Shown: positions 25,038-33,451 of the stretch, one piece after another
Numbering within the stretch: the stretch's first letter is position 1
Layout of the letters: each line of letters opens with the position of its first letter
Position numbers and translations under genes: made by a program
Notes under the pieces: generated by a model
What the model saw: the letters and a program-made list of their open reading frames with translations, nothing else
Databases searched by the model: none
Told to the model about the DNA's origin: nothing
Assembly (NCBI GenBank): GCA_964645835.1
Contig: CAZYDG010000072.1
Span: 1 to 64,000 of the forward strand
Source: CAZBME01 sp964645835
GTDB taxonomy: Bacteria; Desulfobacterota; Syntrophia; Syntrophales; UBA8958
Direction: 5' to 3'
DNA length: 64,000 bases

Positions 25038-26186
25038 ATGGATTTTTCGTTTTCTGATGAGCAAAGGATGTTCAAAGAGACGGTCTATCGCTTCGCTAAA
25101 GAAGAGCTTGCTCCTCTGTGCGAAGAAGCGGAGCTCAAGGGCGAGTTCAATTTTGAGCTCTGGAAGAAAATGGGTAATATGGGCCTGCTGGGTCTTCCGG
25201 TGCCGGAGAAGTATGGCGGTCAGGGGGCGGATTTTGTGACCTGCTGCCTGGCGGGAGAAGCCGTCGGCCATGCCGGAGTCGATGGCGGGCATACCCTTGC
25301 CTGGGGTGCACACACATACCTCTGTGCCGCAAACATCATGGAACATGGGACGGAAGAACATAAACGGAAATATCTTCCCAAATTGGCCACTGGGGAATGG
25401 ATCGGCTGTATGGGGCTTACCGAGCCGGGCTGCGGCTCCGATGCCGGTGCCTTGCAGACGACGGCCGTGAAAAGAGGGGATAAATACATCCTCAACGGTT
25501 CTAAAACCTTCATCACAAACGCCCCTCTGGCCGATGTTTTCGTGATCTTTGCCACCATCGACAAGGGAAGCAAGCACAAAGGGATTACGACATTCATCGT
25601 CGAAAAAGATTTTCCCGGCATTGCGACGGGTAAACCCATGCATAAGATGGGATCAAAATGCTCCATGACCTCCGAAGTTTATATGGAAGACTGCGAAGTC
25701 CCCATGGAGAATTGCCTGGGTGGTGAAGGAAATGGCTGGAATATCGCTTTGGGCGGTGTGGAGTGGGACAGAAGCACTCTCCTTTCTCCCTTCATCGGTT
25801 CAATTATGTTCGTTTATGAAAACTGCGCCCGATATGCCAATGAGCGACGGGCTTTCGGAAAGGCAATCGGAGAATTCCAGTCCATCCAAAACCGCATTGC
25901 CGATATGAAGGTTTTTCTCGAAGTAGGAAAATTGGCCGTCTACCGGGTCGCCGCCTCCAAGGATAACGGTATGTTCCTTAATCCGCTGCTTGCCGCAGTT
26001 AATAAGATGTATGTCGGCGACAAGGGCTTCGAGATGTGCTCAGCCGGCGTGGACCTCTTCGGCGGTTATGGGTACATCCATGAATATCCCGTGGAACGTA
26101 CGATGCGGGATGCAAAACTGGGCCAGTTGGGCGGCGGAACTTCGGACATCATGAGAATGATCGTGTCCCGCTTCATGTTGATGTAA
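25038..26186 (+). CDS. Acyl-CoA dehydrogenase, first of a pair
   Basis: 382 residues of typical ACAD layout: MGLTEPGCGSDAGAL and TFITNAPLAD bind FAD; GGYGYIHEYPVERTMRDAKL and GGGTSDIMRM close the protein. At the isovaleryl-type catalytic helix it has GVEWDRS, so an acidic residue (Asp) sits where that class has Glu, and the C-terminal YEG Glu is Gly. It could therefore carry the only acidic base of the pair. Ribosome binding site AAAGGAG. Electrons should go to ETF. In the actinobacterial igr system two ACAD chains form one alpha2beta2 enzyme; the same may hold with the next gene. Confidence 0.88.
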   Translation: MDFSFSDEQRMFKETVYRFAKEELAPLCEEAELKGEFNFELWKKMGNMGLLGLPVPEKYGGQGADFVTCCLAGEAVGHAGVDGGHTLAWGAHTYLCAANIMEHGTEEHKRKYLPKLATGEWIGCMGLTEPGCGSDAGALQTTAVKRGDKYILNGSKTFITNAPLADVFVIFATIDKGSKHKGITTFIVEKDFPGIATGKPMHKMGSKCSMTSEVYMEDCEVPMENCLGGEGNGWNIALGGVEWDRSTLLSPFIGSIMFVYENCARYANERRAFGKAIGEFQSIQNRIADMKVFLEVGKLAVYRVAASKDNGMFLNPLLAAVNKMYVGDKGFEMCSAGVDLFGGYGYIHEYPVERTMRDAKLGQLGGGTSDIMRMIVSRFMLM

Positions 26187-26197
26187 GGAGAAAAGCC

Positions 26198-27355
26198 ATG
26201 ATGAATTATGAATTGACGGATGCACAGAAAATAATTCAATCGGGAATCGCTAAATTCTGCAGAGAGGAGCTGGCCGGGAATGCCGCGGACCTGGATGGTG
26301 GTACAAAAGAAGAAGTCCGGTCCCGGCTCCGTGATAATTTGAAAAAGCTCGCCAACGCGGGTTATCTGGATCTCCTTCTTGGAGACGACATCGTCATGCA
26401 ATGCGTCGCTGGCGAAGAAGTTGCCAAAGCCTGTCCTGCGACATTCCTTTGTGCCATGTCCTCACTGACATCATTCGGGGTTCCTGTTAAGCTGTTCGGC
26501 ACGACGGCACAGAAAAGCAGGTATCTGGATGCTCTGCGGAATGGAGAGCTTGTCGGCTGCCTTGGCTGTACGGAAGCCGATGGGGGATGCGATCTGGGGG
26601 GATTGCAAACCCATGCGGAAATGAAGGGCGGCCGGTGGGTGATTACCGGGGTGAAAAATTTTGTAACGAACGCACCTCTGGCCGACGCCTTTCTCATCCT
26701 GGCCTGGACGGATCAATCTATCGGTTTGGAGAAGGGGCTATCGATGTTCCTTATCGATAAAGGGACGCCGGGACTCACGGTAGGGCAGCCGCTCGAAACC
26801 ATGGGGTTGCGAGGCGCCTTGGCTTCCGAGGTTTCCCTGCAGCGGTGCGAGGTAGGAAATGAGGCCCTTCTAGGTGGTGAAGGCTCCGGCTATGCACAGT
26901 TGAACAGGACGATGGATTTGATCAAGCTTGCCGTATCATCCATGTCCATAGGCATTGGCGTATGCTGCATGGAAATCTCGACGGCTTACGGCAAAACCCG
27001 GAAGGCATTCGGGAAACCGATAGGTGTGTTCGAGGGTGTTGGTGCGAAACTGGCTGTTATGTTCACCTTGAACGATCTTGGCCGGATGATGACCCATCGC
27101 GCCGCCTGGGGCATAGAGCAGGGACAGGCCGATTGCAGCGTTCTTTCTTCCTGCGCGAAGCTCTTTACCAGTGAATCGGTAAATCAGATCGCCGACCTTG
27201 CCATGCAGATCCATGGGGGGCATGGCTACATCAAAGGAATGGACGTTGAACGGCTTTATCGTGACGCCCGGTTTGCCGTCATAGCTCATGGTACGTCGGA
27301 AATGCAGCGCACTTTCATTGCCAGAGATAGTTTAAATAAATTCAAACCTCTGTAG
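26198..27355 (+). CDS. Acyl-CoA dehydrogenase-like protein, second of a pair
   Basis: 385 residues, begins 11 bases after its partner (AAGGAG). CLGCTEADGGCDLGGL and KNFVTNAPLADAF mark the FAD-binding region and GGHGYIKGMDVERLYRDARF the C-terminal domain. The catalytic helix reads RTMDLIKLAV, without the Glu-Arg pair, and the C-terminal site is AHGTSEMQ, without YEG. It is likely the non-catalytic or FAD-contributing chain of a heteromeric dehydrogenase, by analogy with FadE28-FadE29-type pairs. This is inference; a divergent active site is the alternative. Confidence 0.85.
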   Translation: MMNYELTDAQKIIQSGIAKFCREELAGNAADLDGGTKEEVRSRLRDNLKKLANAGYLDLLLGDDIVMQCVAGEEVAKACPATFLCAMSSLTSFGVPVKLFGTTAQKSRYLDALRNGELVGCLGCTEADGGCDLGGLQTHAEMKGGRWVITGVKNFVTNAPLADAFLILAWTDQSIGLEKGLSMFLIDKGTPGLTVGQPLETMGLRGALASEVSLQRCEVGNEALLGGEGSGYAQLNRTMDLIKLAVSSMSIGIGVCCMEISTAYGKTRKAFGKPIGVFEGVGAKLAVMFTLNDLGRMMTHRAAWGIEQGQADCSVLSSCAKLFTSESVNQIADLAMQIHGGHGYIKGMDVERLYRDARFAVIAHGTSEMQRTFIARDSLNKFKPL

Positions 27356-27409
27356 CAGATGTGTCCCCCTCTGGAGGGGAGACTGTGTCGCAATTAGAAT
27401 ATTGATGAA

Positions 27410-27531
27410 CTCGTAAAAAAGTCGTCACACCGGTGAAAACCAGTGTCCAGTGCTTGTGTACCGAATTGTAATCTCTGGATTCCGGTTTTCACCGGAATGA
27501 CGATTCTTGAACATTTTTGACTTTTTACGAG
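27410..27531. repeat. Long imperfect inverted repeat
   Basis: CTCGTAAAAAAGTC at the left matches GACTTTTTACGAG at the right, and ACCGGTGAAAACC within the left arm matches GGTTTTCACCGG in the right arm. About 120 bp in total, after the second dehydrogenase gene. The core GATTCCGGTTTTCACCGGAATGAC is a widely dispersed intergenic repeat type in bacteria; MITE-like origin is possible. Confidence 0.65.
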
Positions 27532-27565
27532 ACCACCAAATATTTGCTACATTCGACTTGCTGTA

Positions 27566-27640
27566 CTCCAGACCTTTAGGTCTGCAGTTTTGATTTAATG
27601 TAGCCAATATTATAAGGTATTTGCAGGACTGAAGTCCTGC
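27566..27640. repeat. Pair of short palindromes
   Basis: CCAGACC-TTTA-GGTCTG at about 27567 and GCAGGACT-GA-AGTCCTGC at 27623-27640, the latter flanked by TAGC/GCTA. Both belong to the same style of REP-like palindrome (GCAGGACTnnAGTCCTGC). They fill the gap before the MaoC gene and could separate its expression from the dehydrogenase genes. Confidence 0.55.
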
Positions 27641-27688
27641 GCTACATTCAAATCGATTAGAGAAACCATGTTAAAGGAGGAAATTGCT

Positions 27689-28129
27689 ATGTCAGGCACT
27701 AAATTACAACTCGGCTATACTTATGATCAACTGGAAATCGGCATGTCAGCTTCATTTACCAAGACCATTACGGAAACGGATGTCTATTTGTTTGCCGGTA
27801 TTTCCGGTGACTTCAATCCCATGCATATGAATGAATAATTTGCAAAGTTGACACCTTTCAAAACACGTATCGCCCATGGCGCACTGGCCCAAAGTTTGAT
27901 CGCACCCGTTCTCGGGATGAAGCTTCCCGGTTTGGGAACCGTTGCTCTCGAAATCCTATGCCGTTTTAAGGCCCCTACTTACTTTGGCGATACGATTACC
28001 GCTACGGGAACCATTGAAGAAAAATTACCGGATAAGAGGTGGGTCCGCATGAAGCTTCTCTGGACAAACCAGCGGCAGGAGGTCGTAGCCAGCGGTTACG
28101 TTCTTGTCATACCGCCGCCGGCCATATAA
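27689..28129 (+). pseudogene. MaoC-like enoyl-CoA hydratase, interrupted by a TAA
   Basis: ATG at 27689 follows AAAGGAGG. The frame reads a hot-dog-fold MaoC hydratase (ITETDVYLFAGISGDFNPMH, then RIAHGALAQSLIAPVL with the catalytic His/Asp region) across 146 codons, but codon 50 is TAA (27836-27838) where the family has Glu: MNE-stop-FAKLTPFKTRIAHG. One G-to-T change would make it. The rest of the frame is intact, so the damage is recent or a sequencing error. It would hydrate the enoyl-CoA made by the dehydrogenase pair. A TAA is not a selenocysteine codon. Confidence 0.8.
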
Positions 28130-28686
28130 AAATGGGGTCCAGGGGCTATTTACAAACCATTCAGGGTGTCAGAGCCTCGCCAGACATGATGGCTGGTGAT
28201 AATGTCGTCACGTTTATTGAAAAAAACACTGCTATTTTGGCGGGTCTCGTTGTAGATGGACTGATGAATTATCGATTCTATGCTGCTGATGTAAGTTGCC
28301 CTTCTAAATGATTGAGCCTTTTCTGTTTTACAGATCTCCATTAGGATAAACGCTTATAGCAAAAATCAGACATCGCCGCATTGCTTATTATTTGAAGCAC
28401 CTCTATTCTATACTATCAATAGTCCATTATAAGTTTGCATGTAAGTATATGATATCTCTCTGAGCCAACGCCTTGGAGGACTTCCATGACCAACCTCACG
28501 AAAATGTTTCCGTCAAACGTCTCCACAAACTCTCCGTCAATATCCAAACGAAATGAATATGGAAGATATTGTAAATGAAGCCCGTATCTGGCTCTATCAA
28601 CCGCCATGCCAGTGGAGAACATATGCATTTCCTTAACCGGACATTATTGAATGACCATCAACAAACATTAAAAGGGGGTTATTTTT
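28130..28686. other. Region without a recognised gene
   Basis: No frame with both a plausible start and protein-like character. A minus frame at 28416-28628 (RLDIDGEFVETFDGNIF) is protein-like but has no recognisable family or ribosome binding site and may be debris. The bases before 28687 hold the promoter and the strong AAAAGGGGG site of the lipase gene. Confidence 0.4.
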
Positions 28687-29535
28687 ATGAAACGAATTTT
28701 CATCTCTATTCTCGTCTTAACTTTTCTTTTCTCCGGAGCAAGTTTTCAGTCATTTAAAAATTTATCCTTGCATGATTCGTGTTTAGCGTTAGGACTTAAA
28801 CCAATCTATCCCACTGATTCAGTGGAGAAAAAGAATAGCAAAATTGCAGACAATTATAAATATTTGAGCAGCTCCTACTGGAACTCCCCTGAATTTGAAA
28901 ATTTGCGGAGTAAATCATTAGCCGCGCAAATTACGTTTTTACGTGAATATCTGGGATATCAGCAAAAAGGAAACAGTATTCCTCCATCTAATGGGGTGAC
29001 ATGTTTAACAAAATACCCTACTGTTTTTATTCATGGAATTGGTTGGAGCCCGGACATGTTTCCTGACTACTGGTATCATATCGATCAGGCGATTAAATCC
29101 TGTAACGGCGGCGGTGGCTTATGTCCTGATCCAAAGGCGCAAAAATGGACGCAATACACGACCCAGCCTGCATGGGGTGTATACTATGATGAAGTCGACA
29201 AGCAATTTTCCTGGTTGGATTATATAGAAAATCAAGTTAACACTTGGTGGGCAATGACCGAATGGAAGGATGTGCAAAAAATCAATCTGGTTGGCCACTC
29301 AATGGGAGGTCCGACCTGTCGATTGCTTGCCGCAGCCGCTACATTTAAAACACCATTCGGTGTAATGGATGGAAAAAATGCAATCGCAAGTATTACTACT
29401 ATCAGCGGAGTTCATGACGGAAGCCCTGTAGCCGATTTGGTGTCTCTTTGGCCCTCCATTATATTAGATCCACTCTCGGATATAATAAATATGATTTCAT
29501 TAGTGTCCGGGATACGGACTATTAATTCTTTGTAA
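28687..29535 (+). pseudogene. Secreted lipase-like alpha/beta hydrolase, 3' end cut by an IS element
   Basis: A signal peptide (MKRIFISILVLTFLFSGASF) leads into an alpha/beta hydrolase: FIHGIGWSPD is the oxyanion-hole His-Gly motif and LVGHSMGG the nucleophile elbow with catalytic Ser. After TISGVHDGSPVADLV the native sequence stops at about 29497, where the IS begins; the last dozen residues come from the IS end. The catalytic Asp/His region at the C-terminus is missing, so the product is unlikely to be active. The beginning of the gene is well formed, with a good ribosome binding site. Confidence 0.75.
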
Positions 29536-30824
29536 CCATTTATAATAGTGTAATAAATATGCCATATTCATGTGTACTCGACTTGAAATTTTACCGATTA
29601 TGGGGGCATCTTCCCGAAGCGATTCAGGAGGAGAGTTCCCATGTATACAGGCAAAATCATATTTTCTCAGGTCATGGACCTTATGCCCATACGAACCTTT
29701 CGGCGGTGCGTGGAGCGTTATCAAGGCGACTTCAAGGTCAAAACTTTTACATGTCTCGATCAATATCTATGCATGGCATTCGCTCAAATCACTTATCGGG
29801 AAAGCCTTCGGGACATCGAATCATGCCTTCGTTCACAGAACAAGAAACTTTATCACATGGGCATACGCGGAAAGGTTTCTCGATCAACCATCGCAGATGC
29901 CAACGAACAGAGGGACTGGCATATCTATGCCGACCTTGCCCATGCACTGATTACCAAAGCCCGCAGGTTATACAGCAACGATCTTTTCGCCATAGAACTG
30001 GAACAAACGGTTTACGCACTCGATGCAACAACCATCGATCTGTGTCTGTCTATGTTTCCATGGGCCAATTTCCGTCAAACCAAAAGTGCAATCAAACTCC
30101 ATACACTTTTGGATCTCCGTGGAAGCATTCCTACGTTTATCCATATCTCCTATGGCAAACTTCACGAAGTCAACAGTCTCGACTTCATTCCTCTGGAACC
30201 CGGCGCTTTCTATGTCATGGATCGAGGCTATCTGGATTTTGCCAGATTGTACAACCTCTTTCAGGCTTCCGTCTTCTTTCTTATTCGGGCCAAATCCAAC
30301 CTGAAGTGCCGCAGAATCTATTCCCATCAGGTAGACAGATCGACCGGCCTAATCTGCGATCAGTCAGTTATGTTGACCGGGTTTTATCAACGCAAAAGCT
30401 ATCCAAGTATGCTTCGACGTATCAAATATTACGATTCCGAGACCGACAGGACCTTCGTGTTCCTAACCAACAATTTCTCTCTGCCGGCTCTGACGATAGC
30501 CCAATTGTACCGCTGCCGCTGGCAGGTGGAGCTGTTTTTCAAATGGATCAAGCAAAATCTGCGAATCAAGTGTTTCTACGGCACTTCGGAGAATGCCGTG
30601 AAAACGCAAATCTGGATAGCAATTTCTGTCTATGTTTTGGTCGCTATCCTGAAAAAAGAGCTCAATCTACCGATGAGTCTCTACACAATTTTACAGGTCC
30701 TGAGCGTTTCGGTATTCGAAAGAACGTCACTTATTCAACTATTTACAAACTACCCTTACAAGCATGAAAATACTACATTTTATAACCAGCTAGATTTATT
30801 TGATGAAACGTCCGGACACTAATG
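29498..30824 (+). mobile_element. IS4-type insertion sequence
   Basis: About 1.3 kb bounded by inverted ends CATTAGTGTCCGG (29498-29510) and CCGGACACTAATG (30812-30824), with one transposase gene between. It cut the 3' end of the lipase gene. I see no direct target duplication in the flanks, so the insertion may have been followed by a deletion or rearrangement, which would also explain why the rest of the lipase gene is absent on the right side. Confidence 0.8.
29641..30822 (+). CDS. IS4-family transposase
   Basis: 393 residues. Catalytic DDE residues are visible: VYALDATTIDLCLS (first Asp), FYVMDRGYLDF (second Asp) and the YREK-like CRWQVELFFKWIKQNL (Glu). The N-terminal part has the usual RTFRRCVERYQGD start. 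GGAGG precedes the ATG. The frame is intact, so the element could be mobile. Confidence 0.9.
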   Translation: MYTGKIIFSQVMDLMPIRTFRRCVERYQGDFKVKTFTCLDQYLCMAFAQITYRESLRDIESCLRSQNKKLYHMGIRGKVSRSTIADANEQRDWHIYADLAHALITKARRLYSNDLFAIELEQTVYALDATTIDLCLSMFPWANFRQTKSAIKLHTLLDLRGSIPTFIHISYGKLHEVNSLDFIPLEPGAFYVMDRGYLDFARLYNLFQASVFFLIRAKSNLKCRRIYSHQVDRSTGLICDQSVMLTGFYQRKSYPSMLRRIKYYDSETDRTFVFLTNNFSLPALTIAQLYRCRWQVELFFKWIKQNLRIKCFYGTSENAVKTQIWIAISVYVLVAILKKELNLPMSLYTILQVLSVSVFERTSLIQLFTNYPYKHENTTFYNQLDLFDETSGH

Positions 30825-30881
30825 TATGCAAATATTAAACAAGATCATGTCTTCATCAATGGATTAAAGCGCAAGGGGAAT

Positions 30882-31562
30882 ATGCTTATGTCTATTGCCA
30901 AGGAAGTAAAATACTTATTATTAACCACTATTCTTCCGCCAATTATCTTTTACTTTTTAAATCTCTACACCAAGACTCTCCACGTAAAATTTGAAGGAAC
31001 AGAGAAGGTTCAAAAGCATCTGGAGAACGGAGGGCGGATTATCATTTCCAGTTGGCATCAACGGTTTTTTGGCGGCTTTTTCCTTCCACAAATATTTAAA
31101 TGGTCGCCCTGCATCATAATCAGCCAAAGCCGAGACGGGGATTTCATTTCCAAGGTCGTTCAGCACATCGGATGGATTCCAGTAAGAGGATCGAGCACCC
31201 GAGGAGGCAAGGAAGCTCTTCAAGTGATGGTTCAGGGTGTCGGTGAGAATCAAATTGGCGGCCATATTGTAGATGGCCCTACCGGCCCCCCCTGGGTCAT
31301 TAAACCAGGCCTCATCTCATTGGCTCGGAAAACCGACGCTGTTATCTGCCCCGGTATTGTTTCATATGAAAATGCTTTTATTATGAATAGCTGGGATCGT
31401 TTCATGATTCCCAAACCCTTCAGTAAGGTTCTTTTTCGATTTGGCTCAATCTTTTCCGTCCCCGAAATAATGAGTGATGACAAGTTTGAATCATTACGCA
31501 GGGAGTTGGAAGACGACATGGTCGAAGAGTATAAGACGGCAGACAACTACTGGATAAAATGA
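30882..31562 (+). CDS. DUF374/lysophospholipid acyltransferase-like protein
   Basis: About 226 residues from ATG 30882 (AAGGGG just upstream); a longer frame starts at 30822 inside the IS end. An N-terminal membrane anchor (LLLTTILPPIIFYFLNLY) is followed by the acyltransferase core SSWHQRFFGGFF (the HxxxxD-like region, here WHQRF), IISQSRDGDFISK and PVRGSSTRGG, HIVDGPTGPPWVIKPGL. This is the DUF374 group, related to LpxL/PlsC acyltransferases that act on lipid A or phospholipids at the inner membrane. Substrate unknown. Confidence 0.85.
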   Translation: MLMSIAKEVKYLLLTTILPPIIFYFLNLYTKTLHVKFEGTEKVQKHLENGGRIIISSWHQRFFGGFFLPQIFKWSPCIIISQSRDGDFISKVVQHIGWIPVRGSSTRGGKEALQVMVQGVGENQIGGHIVDGPTGPPWVIKPGLISLARKTDAVICPGIVSYENAFIMNSWDRFMIPKPFSKVLFRFGSIFSVPEIMSDDKFESLRRELEDDMVEEYKTADNYWIK

Positions 31563-31742
31563 CCGAGAATCATACATATGTAAATATTCTTGTAAGACAA
31601 AGTGCGCAATGGCACGTGAATTCATGTCATGATGAATCCATTGACATGTATGTCCGCTTCTCCTATAATCCTTTAAGCAAATAAACCCACAAAAAGACCC
31701 GGCACCAGCACCCACTATACTGGATGGAAATGAGGATATAAT

Positions 31743-32843
31743 ATGAAATTAAACAGGTCCACAACCCCGGACTTGCCCCGTATCACCCTGCAGTTTCTCT
31801 GGATCGGGATCCTGATTGCGGCAAGTTTCTGGATCTTAAAACCATTCCTTCCATCGCTCATTTGGGCAGCCATGATTGTTGCAGCCACATGGCCATTCAT
31901 GTTGAAGGTACAAGGCTGGTTGGGAGGAAAACGGGGACTTGCCGTCGCAGCGATGACGCTGTCCATGCTGCTGTTGCTAATAGTGCCGCTATCCATTGCC
32001 ATCATCGCCATTGTAGAGAATGCCGACAAGATCTCCATCTGGGTGAAGACGCTTGGAACGCAGACACTGCCGACTCTGCCCACATGGGTTGAAGGAATTC
32101 CATTCGCAGGTCCGAAGTTGGCCGCGGCCTGGAATGGTCTCGCGGTCGGCCCGGAAGGATTATCCGCACGTCTTACTCCCTACGCGGGAAAGCTTTTGAA
32201 CTGGTTCCTGTCGGAGGCCGGCAGCGTCGGGAAGATAGCGGTGCAGTTCCTCCTCACTGTGGTTATCTCTGCAATATTCTACTCCAGAGGTGAAGCAGCT
32301 GCAATGGGAGTTATTCGCTTTGCGCGCAGGCTCGGAGGGCAACATGGAGAGGACGCTGCCGTATTGGCAGCGAAAACGGTCAGGGGCGTAGCCCTTGGCG
32401 TGGTCGGCACGGCCCTGATCCAATCAGTGCTCGGCGGCATCGGCCTGGCTGTTGCCGGAGTGCCTGCCGCAACTGTGCTGACAGCGGTAATGTTCGTTCT
32501 CTGCATTTCCCAAATTGGGCCGGGACTTGTCCTTATCCCCGCTATAATCTGGCTTTATTACGGTGATCAAATGGCCTGGGGGACTGTTTTGTTGATCTGG
32601 TCGATTTTCGTCACCGCCATCGAACATTTTTTACGCCCCATTCTCATAAAGAAGGGTGCTGATTTGCCGCTGTTTTTGATCTTCTCAGGTGTTATCGGCG
32701 GTCTTGTCGCCTTCGGTATCGTCGGGCTTTTCATCGGACCTGTGGTACTTGCCATCAGCTACCGGCTACTTGCCGTCTGGGTTGGTGGCGCCGATAAAAA
32801 TCCGGCAGAAAACCCAGTTGAATCACTCAGCAGCCTGGATTGA
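31743..32843 (+). CDS. AI-2E family transporter (YdiK/PerM-like)
   Basis: 366 residues with about eight membrane segments. The pattern ILKPFLPSLIWAAMIVAATWP at the N-terminus and GVIGGLVAFGIVGLFIGPVV at the C-terminus is characteristic of the AI-2E/PerM permease family. Members move small metabolites or act as Na+/H+ exchangers; the autoinducer name is historic. ATG follows GAGG. Probably cotranscribed with the DUF1841 gene 31 bases downstream. Confidence 0.9.
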   Translation: MKLNRSTTPDLPRITLQFLWIGILIAASFWILKPFLPSLIWAAMIVAATWPFMLKVQGWLGGKRGLAVAAMTLSMLLLLIVPLSIAIIAIVENADKISIWVKTLGTQTLPTLPTWVEGIPFAGPKLAAAWNGLAVGPEGLSARLTPYAGKLLNWFLSEAGSVGKIAVQFLLTVVISAIFYSRGEAAAMGVIRFARRLGGQHGEDAAVLAAKTVRGVALGVVGTALIQSVLGGIGLAVAGVPAATVLTAVMFVLCISQIGPGLVLIPAIIWLYYGDQMAWGTVLLIWSIFVTAIEHFLRPILIKKGADLPLFLIFSGVIGGLVAFGIVGLFIGPVVLAISYRLLAVWVGGADKNPAENPVESLSSLD

Positions 32844-32874
32844 GAAAGAAACCATTAACAATGGCTAATCAACC

Positions 32875-33378
32875 ATGACAGATTTTTCCAAATCCCATGA
32901 GAATCTTCATAGGCAAGTCTTCCGGAAAACGGTTTATCGCATCTGGAATATGATCCAAGCCGGACTTCTCGATGAGCTGGATGAAGCCGAATACAGAATC
33001 GCAAAGATTCTTCTCGAACATCCTGAGTATGAAGATATCTTCGATGATGAGGATATTCTGGACGGCCGTGAATTCGACACCGGGTCCGGAGGAAATCCCT
33101 TCCTGCATATCAGTATTCATAAAATGGCGGAAGACCAGATTGAATCCAGTCGGCCAGAGGAAGTCTTATCATTCCTGGAAGCCATGAAGGAAAAAGGCAA
33201 TGAAAGGCATGAGATTATTCATGCCATCATGAAGATTCTCGTCCGTCTGATTTCGGATGCCATGCGTAACCAAAAATCTTTCAATGTGGACCGTTATCGA
33301 AACGTATTATCCAGATACAAGAACATAAACCTGGACGACGTGCCGGAGGCTCTCGACAGAGAATTTATGGGCCATTGA
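32875..33378 (+). CDS. DUF1841 family protein
   Basis: 167 residues. NPFLHISIHKMAEDQI is the DUF1841 core (NPFLHxxxHxAxxEQ), with the usual following ERHEIIHAIMKIL helix. The family is small, cytoplasmic and of unknown function; the paired His residues hint at metal binding. The N-terminal 70 residues are more acidic than is usual. Ribosome binding site is weak. Confidence 0.8.
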   Translation: MTDFSKSHENLHRQVFRKTVYRIWNMIQAGLLDELDEAEYRIAKILLEHPEYEDIFDDEDILDGREFDTGSGGNPFLHISIHKMAEDQIESSRPEEVLSFLEAMKEKGNERHEIIHAIMKILVRLISDAMRNQKSFNVDRYRNVLSRYKNINLDDVPEALDREFMGH

Positions 33379-33451
33379 CGACGGTTATCTCCACGATCAA
33401 TTGATCCGGACAGATATTAATCATGTCATAAAGAGAGAAGGGAACAGGTAA

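Noticed and set aside
27836..27838. In-frame stop of the MaoC gene as a possible recoded codon
   Set aside because: It is TAA, which is not used for selenocysteine or pyrrolysine; the family has Glu here, so a GAA-to-TAA change is the simple explanation.
29559..30767. Long second plus frame inside the insertion sequence
   Set aside because: It is a shadow of the transposase gene; no transposase or other motif is present in it.
30822..30881. Upstream start of the acyltransferase gene inside the IS end
   Set aside because: It lies in IS terminal sequence, whereas ATG 30882 has AAGGGG directly upstream.
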